Origin: Sporosarcina sp. P32b
GTDB lineage: Bacteria; Bacillota; Bacilli; Bacillales_A; Planococcaceae
NCBI RefSeq assembly: GCF_002743335.1
Contig: NZ_PDZB01000002.1
Span: 40,205-104,204 of the forward strand
Direction: 5' to 3'
Length of the DNA: 64,000 nt
Shown here: one piece after another, positions 9,280-17,798 of the stretch
How positions within the stretch are numbered: the first letter of the stretch is position 1
How the letters are laid out: each line of letters opens with the position of its first letter
Program-made: the position numbers and the translations under genes
Notes under the pieces: generated by a model
What the model was told of the DNA's origin: nothing
What the model saw: only the letters and a program-made list of their open reading frames with translations
The model's database searches: none

Positions 9280-9346
9280 TATCCGTGCAAAAGAACTTAT
9301 GTGATTGGGTAACAGTCATGAAAGTTCATGCGCGGATATTTTTTTA
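9280..9346 (+). terminator. Two-tier hairpin terminator of the dispersed family
   Basis: The outer stem TATCCGTGCA/TGCGCGGATA (9280-9289 with 9329-9338) encloses an inner GAACTT/AAGTTC stem and is followed by TTTTTTT. It ends the GMC gene and belongs to the hairpin family described in the findings. Confidence 0.8.
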
Positions 9347-9369
9347 TTTTCTATTCAGAAACAAAATCA

Positions 9370-9398
9370 TTGCAATTACCCAATAGATCGCTTAAGAT
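9370..9398 (+). promoter_or_regulatory. Sigma-A type promoter for ohr-gpx-ohrR
   Basis: TTGCAA (9370-9375), a 17-bp spacer and TAAGAT (9393-9398) lie 42 bp before the ohr start. I did not find a clear TACAATT-type OhrR dyad, so the repressor site is not assigned. Confidence 0.55.
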
Positions 9399-9439
9399 TA
9401 AATCGTACACAACGTAAAAAACGAAAAGAGGAATTTTAC

Positions 9440-9859
9440 ATGAAACCACTATACGAAACGACGATTATTAACACAGGCGGACGCGATGGCTCTGTTTATT
9501 CACCCGATAATATATTCAATCTAGATGTAGCGAAACCTGTAGCACTTGGCGGTGTTGTGTCTGGCGCATCGAATCCTGAACAATTGTTTGCGGCTGGATA
9601 TAGCGCATGTTTCAACAGTGCACTCGAAATTCAGTTAGATAAAGGCAAAGTAGAGTATGCTAGTAGTGAAGTCATCGCAACTGTGGCACTTTATCCAGAT
9701 AAAACGGATGGCGGTGTCAAACTAGGTGCGAAACTTGAAGTGACAATTGAGGGTGTCGATCAAGCGACGGCAGAAGAATATGCAAAGAAAGCACATAATT
9801 ACTGCCCGTATTCTAAAGCACTTAATGGAAATGTAGAAGTTGAAATCACAGTAAAATAA
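9440..9859 (+). CDS. ohr: Organic hydroperoxide resistance protein, Ohr
   Basis: A 139-residue Ohr-type thiol peroxidase that reduces organic and fatty-acid hydroperoxides. The catalytic pair C57 (GYSACFNSAL) and C122 (NYCPYSKA) and the conserved N-terminal arginine in GGRDG (R15) are present, as is the PVALGG motif typical of Ohr rather than OsmC. AAAGAGG lies 8 nt before the ATG. It is the first gene of an ohr-gpx-ohrR unit (14 bp and a 4-nt overlap between genes), which places the enzyme next to its probable repressor. Confidence 0.92.
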   Translation: MKPLYETTIINTGGRDGSVYSPDNIFNLDVAKPVALGGVVSGASNPEQLFAAGYSACFNSALEIQLDKGKVEYASSEVIATVALYPDKTDGGVKLGAKLEVTIEGVDQATAEEYAKKAHNYCPYSKALNGNVEVEITVK

Positions 9860-9873
9860 GAGGAGGTATTCAA

Positions 9874-10350
9874 ATGGTATCCGTTTACGATTTTGAAGTA
9901 AAAAAACCGAATGGCGAGATATTGTCTTTGAAAGAGTATGAAGGGAAACCTTTAGTCATCGTCAACACAGCGAGTAAATGCGGCTTTGCTCCACAGTTCG
10001 GTGGTTTACAATCGCTATATGAACAATATAAAGAAGATGGCTTGATGGTACTCGGCTTCCCTTGCGATCAATTCAATGACCAGGAATTTGATAATATTGA
10101 TGAAACGACTGAGTTCTGTCAGCTGAATTATGGTGTTTCATTCCCAATCATGGGAAAAGTAAATGTAAATGGTGATGAAGCCGATCCACTATTTGATCAC
10201 CTCACAACAGAAAAAAGTGGACTGCTGTCGAAAAAAGTCAAATGGAATTTTACAAAGTTTCTAGTAGATCGCAACGGACAAGTCGTGAAACGATACGCAC
10301 CCCAAACGGATCCTGCAAAACTTGCGGAAGATGTGGAAAAGCTATTATGA
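9874..10350 (+). CDS. bsaA: Glutathione peroxidase family protein (BsaA/Gpx)
   Basis: A 158-residue thioredoxin-fold peroxidase. The peroxidatic cysteine is C36 in NTASKCGFAPQ; the GFPCDQFNDQE motif with the partner Gln and the WNFTKFLVDRNG motif complete the family triad. In bacteria these enzymes normally use thioredoxin or bacilliredoxin rather than glutathione. AGGAGG precedes the ATG. It sits between ohr and ohrR, and its last codons overlap the ohrR start (ATGA), which suggests translational coupling and peroxide control. Confidence 0.92.
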   Translation: MVSVYDFEVKKPNGEILSLKEYEGKPLVIVNTASKCGFAPQFGGLQSLYEQYKEDGLMVLGFPCDQFNDQEFDNIDETTEFCQLNYGVSFPIMGKVNVNGDEADPLFDHLTTEKSGLLSKKVKWNFTKFLVDRNGQVVKRYAPQTDPAKLAEDVEKLL

Positions 10351-10790
10351 AGAAAGACTTTTCTACGCTGGACAAACAGTTGTGTTTTGCTGTTTATGAA
10401 ACGGCGGGAGAGTTTACTAAGCTATACGCTAATGTCTTGAAACCATTTGGACTTACGTATCCACAATACTTGGTGCTCCTCGCGTTATGGGAGCAGGACG
10501 GAATCACGATGAAAGAGCTTGGCGAACAAGTCGGCCTAGGTACAGGGACGCTCACGCCGATGATTTCCCGTATGCAGGAAAAAGGTTGGCTACGCAAAGA
10601 ACGTTCTATAGAAGACGAACGTAAAGTATATGTCACGCTCGAAAAAAAGGCGCAAAACGAAAAAAATACGATTATAGAGCGAGTCAATGAAGAAATTCAA
10701 TTGTGTAATATTGGCTTGTTGGAGTATGAAGAACTGATGGCGAGATTAAACGAATTGCACGGTAAATTGAAAGAGCGCACGAAGCTGTAA
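10347..10790 (+). CDS. ohrR: MarR-family organic peroxide sensor OhrR
   Basis: A 147-residue MarR regulator. The conserved N-terminal QLCF places the peroxide-reactive cysteine at C13 (Cys15 in the Bacillus protein), and YPQYLVLLALWE, GTLTPMISRMQ and DERKVYVTL match the OhrR winged helix. When the Cys is oxidised these repressors leave the DNA and ohr is expressed. The start is fixed by the ATGA overlap with the peroxidase stop. It appears to be co-transcribed with its own target, so autoregulation is likely. A second cysteine (in IQLCNIGL) is also present. Confidence 0.92.
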   Translation: MKKDFSTLDKQLCFAVYETAGEFTKLYANVLKPFGLTYPQYLVLLALWEQDGITMKELGEQVGLGTGTLTPMISRMQEKGWLRKERSIEDERKVYVTLEKKAQNEKNTIIERVNEEIQLCNIGLLEYEELMARLNELHGKLKERTKL

Positions 10791-10824
10791 GCCGTATGAA
10801 CTTGAAGTATACATTTCTTCGAAG

Positions 10825-10893
10825 AGTACCTGTACGAAAACAAACAGGAGTGTTTAGCTATTCCTATTTGTTTTCAGCACAGGTACTTTTTTA
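10825..10893 (+). terminator. Two-tier hairpin terminator of the dispersed family
   Basis: Outer arms AGTACCTGT/ACAGGTACT and an inner 14-bp stem (GAAAACAAACAGGA with TCCTATTTGTTTTC, one mismatch), then six T. It ends the ohr-gpx-ohrR unit. Confidence 0.85.
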
Positions 10894-10909
10894 ATTGCTT
10901 CAAGTAGTA

Positions 10910-10934
10910 TATAATTAGGTAAATAACTAATTAG
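10910..10934 (+). promoter_or_regulatory. Promoter -10 box overlapped by an operator-like inverted repeat
   Basis: TATAAT (10910-10915) overlaps TAATTAG (10912-10918), which is repeated inverted as CTAATTA (10927-10933) with an 8-bp spacer. ArsR/SdpR repressors bind such dyads over their own promoters, so this is the likely autoregulatory site for the gene at 10975. Confidence 0.6.
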
Positions 10935-10974
10935 ACAAACATCTAAATGCTTGAAATGAAAGGAGAAGCTCGAT

Positions 10975-11232
10975 TTGAACGATATTTTTAAAGCTTTAAA
11001 CGATGAAACGAGAAGACAAATACTAACGCTACTCAGTGAAAAAGGATCACTAACTGCCAGTGAAATACACGAAGAATTCGAGATGAGTAAGCCGAGCATT
11101 TCCAATCATTTAAACATTTTACGTAATGCAGGGCTTGTCACTTCGGAGAAAAAAGGGCAGTACATTCATTACACTCTCCACACAACAGTTCTGCAAGATC
11201 TTCTTGTATGGATGATCAAGTTGAATAAATAA
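10975..11232 (+). CDS. ArsR-family repressor, SdpR-like
   Basis: An 85-residue winged-helix protein that starts at TTG with AAAGGAG 9 nt upstream. The N-terminus (DIFKALNDETRRQIL) and the recognition helix region MSKPSISNHLNIL resemble the SdpR autorepressor of Bacillus subtilis more than metal-sensing ArsR proteins. No cysteine is present, so metal thiol sensing is excluded. No SdpI-type membrane partner follows; the gene is monocistronic. The operator-like dyad on its -10 box suggests autoregulation. A bacteriocin-like gene lies 3.5 kb downstream, but a link is speculative. Confidence 0.8.
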   Translation: MNDIFKALNDETRRQILTLLSEKGSLTASEIHEEFEMSKPSISNHLNILRNAGLVTSEKKGQYIHYTLHTTVLQDLLVWMIKLNK

Positions 11233-11405
11233 AGTCGTAAAGTGTTTGAGGAAATGTATCTATACATACACCTAGTGTGCGTGGAGTTGTCTCGTTTTTA
11301 AAGTGTGTACGTGGCTTTGAGTTACAGATACTGGTTCTAAACAAGGGAGTTAGAGGATGAAAAGTACAGCGTTGAGACTACAAGGGTACCGATATAAGCT
11401 TTATA

Positions 11406-11450
11406 TTTCGCATAAACAAACAAAACACTAGTTTGTTTGTTTGTGCGAAA
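11406..11450. repeat. Long near-perfect hairpin without T tract
   Basis: TTTCGCATAAACAAACAAA (11406-11424) pairs with 11432-11450 over 19 bp with a single wobble and a 7-nt loop. No T run follows on either strand. It lies in the 298-bp gap between the SdpR-like gene and brxC, which read towards each other, and nothing else in the gap is recognisable except a degenerate copy of the dispersed hairpin at 11461-11530. Confidence 0.6.
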
Positions 11451-11460
11451 GTCTATAAAA

Positions 11461-11530
11461 ATACCCGTGTCTGAAACTAACGTGAATGTATATACGTTGC
11501 TGAAAATCTCTTGCGCAGATGTGTTTAAAA
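11461..11530. repeat. Degenerate copy of the dispersed hairpin family
   Basis: The left half (ATACCCGTG and AACGTGAATG at 11479-11488) matches the copy at 46929-46995. The right half is eroded to GCGCAGATGTGTTT, so the stem is poor. It lies just behind the brxC stop. Confidence 0.35.
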
Positions 11531-11857
11531 TCAGCTATACATTTCAATTGCATCACGGACTACAGATTCTTTAATGTGATAATGTGTCGCTTGCCATGTT
11601 GCTTTTTGATCTTTTACAATTAACAATTGTGGCGATTCATGTCTAACTTTTAAGTCACTTTCAATCGCTTTTGAAATGGCTTGATCCGTTTGTACGACAA
11701 TGACATAGAGTGGTAAATCTGTAACAAGTTTATGTAATTCTTTTTTTGCGGATAGGCTGCTGAAACATGTCAAACTCATTTTAAAGAGAAGAACGGATTG
11801 TTTTTCAGAACTTTCTCTAACAGTTCGCCATTCTTCTATAGTTTTAATGCGTTTCAA
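11531..11857 (-). CDS. brxC: Monothiol bacilliredoxin BrxC (YtxJ)
   Basis: A 108-residue thioredoxin-fold protein of the YtxJ family, which takes bacillithiol off S-bacillithiolated proteins. The single active cysteine is C31 in SLTCFSS; the family usually has TCPIS, so the residue after Cys is changed from Pro to Phe here. The cis-Pro region is in HESPQLLIV. It starts at TTG with GGAGGA 6 nt upstream. Together with brxA at 61735 it shows that the organism uses bacillithiol. Confidence 0.85.
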   Translation of the reverse strand: MKRIKTIEEWRTVRESSEKQSVLLFKMSLTCFSSLSAKKELHKLVTDLPLYVIVVQTDQAISKAIESDLKVRHESPQLLIVKDQKATWQATHYHIKESVVRDAIEMYS

Positions 11858-11945
11858 TTTACGTCCTCCAGTTACTAGGTTTTATATAATGTGTCTAGTG
11901 TAACTATATACCCCTAACGGTATATAATCAAATGATTAATTGTAT

Positions 11946-12418
11946 TCATCGTACCGCTACGATCAGAAGGGTCATTTCTCCGCTTGGTGTTTGAACAGAT
12001 ACTTGGTCACCTATAGAATGTCCTAATAAGCTGTTGGCAAGTGGTGATTCATTCGAAATAGTCCCTTCTAGTAAATCAGCTTCTTCGACACCCACAATCG
12101 TATAGGTTTCTTTTTCACCATCCGGTAGTTCAATAAATGTCACAGGTGCACCGAAAACGACAGTATCTGTTTCACCATCTGGTACGGAAGTGACTTCGGC
12201 ATGTCGAAGTCTATCTAAGATAAATACAATACGTTCTTCAATTTGTGCTTGTGACTCTACGGGAGCTTCGTATTCAGAGTCCTCTCTAAAACCACAAAAC
12301 TTGCGTGCATTTTTAACGCGCTGTAATGCATCTTCGCGCTTCTTTGTTTGTAACTCGTCTAACTCTTTTACTAGAGCTTCTTACCCATTTTGGTCATTAA
12401 GTATTTGTTAGGTTCCAC
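11946..12418 (-). pseudogene. greA: greA paralogue broken by a one-base deletion
   Basis: Read on the minus strand from GTG 12418 (AAAGGAG 10 nt upstream), the frame gives MEPNKYLMTKMGK and then hits TAG. Restoring one base at 12381-12382 gives EALVKELDELQTK and continues to TGA 11946 with about 157 residues, the normal GreA length. The coiled-coil tip (REDSEYEAPVES) and the C-terminal FKBP-like domain (ETYTIVGVEEADLLEG, SPLANSLLG) are intact. GreA rescues backtracked RNA polymerase; the housekeeping copy is presumably elsewhere. Only the last 65 residues have a possible own start (GTG 12143). Either a real pseudogene or a sequencing error. Confidence 0.8.
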
Positions 12419-12604
12419 GTAATTCAAGCTCCTTTCTTATAAAGCATCATGATGCGTTCATTTTTGAAATACCTTCTCTATATCTAGAGAACTCTATACA
12501 ATCTTTTATGCAGTTGCAACTTAACTCAATTGGATTCGTTTACACTAGTAGTTAATTTGAGATTGAGAGTAAACATATACCCATTATTACTAACAGGAGG
12601 TTCA

Positions 12605-13285
12605 ATGAAAACATTTATTGAGAAACATAAAATACTAGTATTATTCATGTTGGCTTATTGGGGCGTCTGTCTGGTCATGCTCTTTAAGAGTTTCGACTTC
12701 CTTTATGCGGTGTTGTCTTGGAATGTGTTATTGGCCATATTACCAGTTTTCTTCATTAATCAAGCGGTCACGACGATAGGGCAGAAGAAGATCAGTTGGA
12801 CTGTTTTCTGGATACTGCTTTGGTTGTTTTTCTTCCCTAACTCTGTCTATGTTGTAACGGATTTTATTCATATAGCGAATGAAAAGTTCAGATGGGTGTC
12901 AAATGCAGGATCCTATGCGCCAGGTGGCGGTATAGTATACAGCCAGGACATCTTCATATGGACCAAGTTATTAGTGATTGCTATGGGCTTCTTTTATTCC
13001 ATCGTAGTGGGTCTGGAGTCTGTTTATATTTTCGAACAGATGGTTAGAAAGAAGTATTCCAAGAAGATTGGCTACGCGAGTATTGTAAGTGTAGGTTTGC
13101 TGACAGGAATCGGCGTTTATATTGGAAGGTTCTTGCGCTTCAATAGTTGGGATGTTGTTTTCAATCCGCTTCAAGTGTTGCAACAAGTAGCGCAAGTAGA
13201 TCGATTTGCCGTTCAGTTCATTGTCGCATTCTCTGGCTTTGTTTTATTTTGCTATTTGCTGTATCGATCGTTCAAGGAAAAATAA
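12605..13285 (+). CDS. DUF1361 integral membrane protein
   Basis: A 226-residue protein with about six transmembrane helices. The segment WLFFFPNSVYVVTDFIHI, with a Pro-Asn and an Asp in the membrane, is the characteristic DUF1361 stretch. AGGAGG is 5 nt before the ATG at 12605, which excludes the longer frame from 12530. The function of the family is unknown. It is monocistronic and is ended by a dispersed-family terminator. Confidence 0.8.
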   Translation: MKTFIEKHKILVLFMLAYWGVCLVMLFKSFDFLYAVLSWNVLLAILPVFFINQAVTTIGQKKISWTVFWILLWLFFFPNSVYVVTDFIHIANEKFRWVSNAGSYAPGGGIVYSQDIFIWTKLLVIAMGFFYSIVVGLESVYIFEQMVRKKYSKKIGYASIVSVGLLTGIGVYIGRFLRFNSWDVVFNPLQVLQQVAQVDRFAVQFIVAFSGFVLFCYLLYRSFKEK

Positions 13286-13287
13286 GA

Positions 13288-13359
13288 AGTGCACTTGTGC
13301 CAGTACTACACGTGGATGTTCAGCTATTCATGTGTAGTACAGACATAGGTGCTTTTTTA
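13288..13359 (+). terminator. Two-tier hairpin terminator of the dispersed family
   Basis: The inner stem GTACTACACGTGGAT/ATTCATGTGTAGTAC (two mismatches) is extended by outer arms GCACTTGTG/CATAGGTGC and followed by six T. Confidence 0.8.
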
Positions 13360-13491
13360 TTGAAAACTGCAGAGAATGTTTAGTTCACATTCAGTAAGGG
13401 AAATCACATGACTGAGACGAGTAGAAGACACGTCCGATCAATTCGTGTTTTTTAAATAGAAGAATTTACTTTAAAAAGGAGTCAGATAAAA

Positions 13492-14346
13492 ATGGAACAG
13501 ATAATCGTACAATCGATGCGATTGAATGACGGAACCAGCCTTCCTTCAATTGGTTTCGGCACAGTAAAGGTTAAAGGCGCGCAAGGTGTAGTGAGTACGT
13601 TAAACGCGATCGAAGCGGGATACAGACTCATTGACACGTCAACGAATTATAATAATGAAGGAATGGTAGGAGAAGCGGTTCGGCGGTCAACTGTGCCTAG
13701 AGAAGAACTGCTGATCAGTTCCAAACTACCTGGAGCTTCACATGAGTACGAAAGAGCAATTCTGATGATTCAAGAGTCACTGTATCGTATCGGAATCGAT
13801 TACTTTGATAAATACTTGATTCATTGGCCGCTTCCAAAACAAGATCAATACGTAGAAGCGTGGAAAGCTTTAGTCGATGCACAGAAATTCGGACTGATTA
13901 AGACGATTGGTGTTTCTAATTTCTTACCGGAACATCTAGAGCGTATCATTGAGGAAACAGGTGTAACGCCGGCGACCAATCAGATTGAACGCCATCCGTA
14001 TTTTAACAATAACGAACTAGTAGAATACAATAAAAGCTGCGGTATCGTAACAGAAGCTTGGAGTCCTTTAGGGCGCGAATTAAACGACGTGTTAGAAAAT
14101 GAAACGATTGTCTCGATAGCTAAAAAACACAATAAGCAACCAGCGCAAATTATTATTCGTTGGAACCTACAGAATGATATTTTAACGGTCGTGAAATCAT
14201 CTAACTATGCCCATCAAAAAGCGAATCTTGATGTATTCAATTTTGAATTGTCCGAAGAAGATATGAGACAAATTGACTCTTTAGATAAAGGTGAAGCGGG
14301 AAGAGTAGAAGGACAGCACCCGAATGAATACGAAGAGTTTGATTAA
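13492..14346 (+). CDS. Aldo/keto reductase
   Basis: A 284-residue NADPH-dependent carbonyl reductase. The catalytic tetrad is complete: D48 and Y53 (IDTSTNYNNE), K78 (SSKLPG) and H111 (LIHWPLP). The C-terminal cofactor stretch DILTVVKSSNYAHQKANL departs from the usual IPKS signature (VKSS), so cofactor preference may differ. AAAAGGAG precedes the ATG. It is related to, but clearly diverged from, the YvgN-type enzyme at 35549. Substrate unknown; aldehydes or methylglyoxal are typical. Confidence 0.88.
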   Translation: MEQIIVQSMRLNDGTSLPSIGFGTVKVKGAQGVVSTLNAIEAGYRLIDTSTNYNNEGMVGEAVRRSTVPREELLISSKLPGASHEYERAILMIQESLYRIGIDYFDKYLIHWPLPKQDQYVEAWKALVDAQKFGLIKTIGVSNFLPEHLERIIEETGVTPATNQIERHPYFNNNELVEYNKSCGIVTEAWSPLGRELNDVLENETIVSIAKKHNKQPAQIIIRWNLQNDILTVVKSSNYAHQKANLDVFNFELSEEDMRQIDSLDKGEAGRVEGQHPNEYEEFD

Positions 14347-14489
14347 ACGTATCTTTTTTAATATTAAGTTACATTCAGTTTAATGAATACATGTAATTAT
14401 TTATTTACTTTATTGTGATTTGAATCCATATGTTAGTGTAATATCCAAACAAGATTTATTTATATATAGCAATGGCGGAGGTGATCTCA

Positions 14490-14651
14490 ATGAAAATGAG
14501 CCACTTGCTAATTACGTTAATTAGTGTTGTTCTTGTTTTTATCCTAATAAGTAGTGTGCAAAACGAAATTACCTGGCCATTATTAATTCTATTGTTAGTA
14601 GCGGGATTTGTAATAAACTTTTTTATCTCTTTATTATCACGTAAGGAATAA
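14490..14651 (+). CDS. Small two-helix membrane protein (candidate immunity protein)
   Basis: A 53-residue protein with a strong GGCGGAGGTGA ribosome site 7 nt before the ATG. Helix 1 (about residues 5-22) and helix 2 (about 31-49) are separated by the short polar turn SSVQNEIT, and the protein ends in SRKE. It has no recognised homologue. It lies 64 bp upstream of, and on the same strand as, a secreted bacteriocin-like precursor. Small two-helix proteins in this position commonly give immunity, which is the inferred role here. Confidence 0.65.
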   Translation: MKMSHLLITLISVVLVFILISSVQNEITWPLLILLLVAGFVINFFISLLSRKE

Positions 14652-14715
14652 TGAGATTTGTAATTAGTTTTACATTTATTATGATTATTGCTTAGAAGTA
14701 GGGGGAATGACTGGA

Positions 14716-15219
14716 ATGTTATTTGAGAAAAATAAGTTCAGTATATTTACCATTATTACTTGTTTAGTGATGATGGTTAGTATTGTATGGACACCACAAA
14801 ATACTCAGGCTGCTAGTTTACATGTGGATGAGGTAGCTAAGATTACTTCGGAATATCTTGTATTGAATGAAAAAGATGGCACAGTGACCATCGAAAGAGA
14901 AGTAGAATTGGAATCTCGAATCGGTAAAGAATATTTTAATGAGTTAGTACAAACCTTAGAAAAACTTAATGAAGTTTTAGCGCGTCCAGAAGGTGAGAAG
15001 TACAAAAAAGAAATAATCGAAGAAGCAAACTCGAATGTTGTGTCGATGGCTAAAATAAGTGGCTGTGGCGCTGCAACTCTTGCTGGCTTTGCACATACTG
15101 GAGCCTTTACTGGGCTTATGACAGTTGCAGGTGTTAGTGGTCCAGCAGGATGGGCTTTAGGTACTGTTGTTGGCGGGGTATGGCTAGCAGGGAGTGCGGC
15201 AGCTGGGTGTTTAAAATAA
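14716..15219 (+). CDS. Secreted bacteriocin-like peptide precursor
   Basis: A 167-residue product: a Sec signal peptide with likely cleavage after Ala32 (NTQA-A), a charged helical propeptide (about 33-112, with runs of Glu and Lys), then a 49-residue Gly/Ala-rich hydrophobic C-terminal segment bounded by two cysteines, C117 and C165. The layout (signal, charged pro-region, hydrophobic disulfide-capable C-terminus) is like SdpC and halocin C8 precursors, but I see no sequence match to either. The ATG at 14716 is used because GGGGG at 14701-14705 fits it. A perfect terminator follows. Antimicrobial function is inferred. Confidence 0.6.
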   Translation: MLFEKNKFSIFTIITCLVMMVSIVWTPQNTQAASLHVDEVAKITSEYLVLNEKDGTVTIEREVELESRIGKEYFNELVQTLEKLNEVLARPEGEKYKKEIIEEANSNVVSMAKISGCGAATLAGFAHTGAFTGLMTVAGVSGPAGWALGTVVGGVWLAGSAAAGCLK

Positions 15220-15246
15220 TCTATAGATTAAATACTGAGATTAATA

Positions 15247-15280
15247 CTCAAAAGCCCTCCAGCAATGGAGGGCTTTTGAG
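15247..15280. terminator. Perfect 15-bp stem terminator
   Basis: CTCAAAAGCCCTCCA (15247-15261) and its exact complement at 15266-15280 are separated by GCAA. TTTT lies inside the right arm. It ends the bacteriocin-like locus. Confidence 0.85.
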
Positions 15281-15347
15281 TGTAACTTACTTAGTAAAGG
15301 GGTACATTGAAAATGTCTGCGATTTCAGATCCTGTTATTATGATGAA

Positions 15348-15398
15348 AATGACTCACCAAGGTCCGCATTGTAAAGGGACGAGGTGGGTCATTTTTTA
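15348..15398 (+). terminator. Second terminator-like hairpin
   Basis: AATGACTCACC (15348-15358) pairs with GGTGGGTCATT (15383-15393) with one wobble, followed by TTTTTATT. No gene ends immediately before it, so it may close a small untranslated RNA or back up the first terminator. Confidence 0.6.
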
Positions 15399-15554
15399 TT
15401 GTACCAACTTCAAATTCAACTTTTAAAGGACAACGGCTAAAAGTATTTGTGTAATCGGGCGCGTGAATGGAAAACGATATTGAGTCACAATACCGATGAT
15501 TTTTTCAGGAAGCTAAAAGAGCACAAATCCTGTTCATGAATGGCAGAACATGTA

Positions 15555-15722
15555 TTAATAATGGACACTCTCGATCTTCAAGCATTTCATACACTTCCTA
15601 TAGGTTACGTTTTCAGTATATTCGTGTATGCACTGTGCTTGCAGGAGAGCCAACTGTTCTTCTAACTGATGAAGATTTCGGCGTTTTACAGAGATCTGAT
15701 GAATTAACTGTTCAGTTGTCAT
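15555..15722 (-). CDS. Small Cys/His-rich protein, 55 residues, behind thiC
   Basis: On the minus strand an ATG at 15722 has AAGGAG in the 18-bp gap after the thiC stop, and the frame closes with TAA at 15555. The N-terminal 30 residues form a charged helix (RRNLHQLEEQLALLQ); the C-terminal part has C31-x-H33 and C44-x2-C47, the spacing of a small zinc-binding finger. I do not recognise the family. Its close spacing on the thiC strand suggests it is translated from the thiC mRNA and so falls under the same riboswitch. Confidence 0.65.
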   Translation of the reverse strand: MTTEQLIHQISVKRRNLHQLEEQLALLQAQCIHEYTENVTYRKCMKCLKIESVHY

Positions 15723-15740
15723 AACTCCATTCACTCCTTA

Positions 15741-17552
<1,812 letters not shown>

Positions 17553-17573
17553 TTAAGTGATGGGAATCGGCAA

Positions 17574-17609
17574 CAAAAAAGACCAGTTCCGTAGATAGGA
17601 CCTGGTCTT
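17574..17609 (-). terminator. Riboswitch expression-platform terminator
   Basis: On the minus strand AAGACCAGGTCC pairs with GGAACTGGTCTT around a short loop and is followed by TTTTTTG. It lies between the TPP aptamer and the thiC ribosome site and would form when TPP is bound, stopping transcription. Confidence 0.85.
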
Positions 17610-17645
17610 CAAAACGCAAAAATACGCGTCGCTGATAAAATGAAA

Positions 17646-17742
17646 ACTTCCCTACGCTGGTACGAGCCAGATCAGGTCCAAAGAGTCCGGAATGCGTGTA
17701 CTATCATTCCATCTCAGTCCAATAACGTTGGACACCCCTAGT
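17646..17742 (-). promoter_or_regulatory. TPP (THI-box) riboswitch aptamer
   Basis: Read on the minus strand, the conserved THI elements occur in order: CTAGGGGTG at the 5' end, CTGAGATG in the pyrimidine-sensor helix, ACCTGATCTGG, and TACCAGCGTAGGGAAG at the 3' end. It precedes thiC and a terminator, giving TPP-dependent shut-off by premature termination. Confidence 0.97.
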
Positions 17743-17770
17743 TATAGTATTTAATTGTTCGAACAGGAAC

Positions 17771-17798
17771 AGTCTACCATACCTTAATCGGTTTTCAA
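17771..17798 (-). promoter_or_regulatory. Probable thiC promoter
   Basis: On the minus strand TTGAAA (17793-17798), a 16-bp spacer and TAGACT (17771-17776) place the start of the transcript about 20-25 nt before the riboswitch. Confidence 0.55.

Larger units (their letters stand above)
15220..15554. other. Intergenic region with two terminators
   Basis: This gap lies between the bacteriocin-like gene and the convergent thiC-side genes. It contains a perfect terminator (15247-15280) and a second one (15348-15398). A 37-codon frame at 15313-15426 runs through the second hairpin and is not accepted as a gene. Confidence 0.5.

Noticed and set aside
9356..9440. Possible OhrR operator upstream of ohr
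   Set aside because: Short AT-rich dyads such as ATTGCAAT occur, but none matches the TACAATT/AATTGTA type site well enough to call.
12190..12411. 73-codon plus-strand frame over the greA region
   Set aside because: Shadow of the frameshifted minus-strand greA paralogue; its translation has no protein-like pattern.
15313..15426. 37-codon frame with AAAGGGG about 11 nt upstream, after the bacteriocin-like gene
   Set aside because: It crosses the hairpin and T run of the terminator at 15348-15398, so full-length translation is unlikely.
15536..15724. 62-codon plus-strand frame
   Set aside because: It is the shadow of the better supported minus-strand small gene at 15555-15722, and it has no ribosome site.
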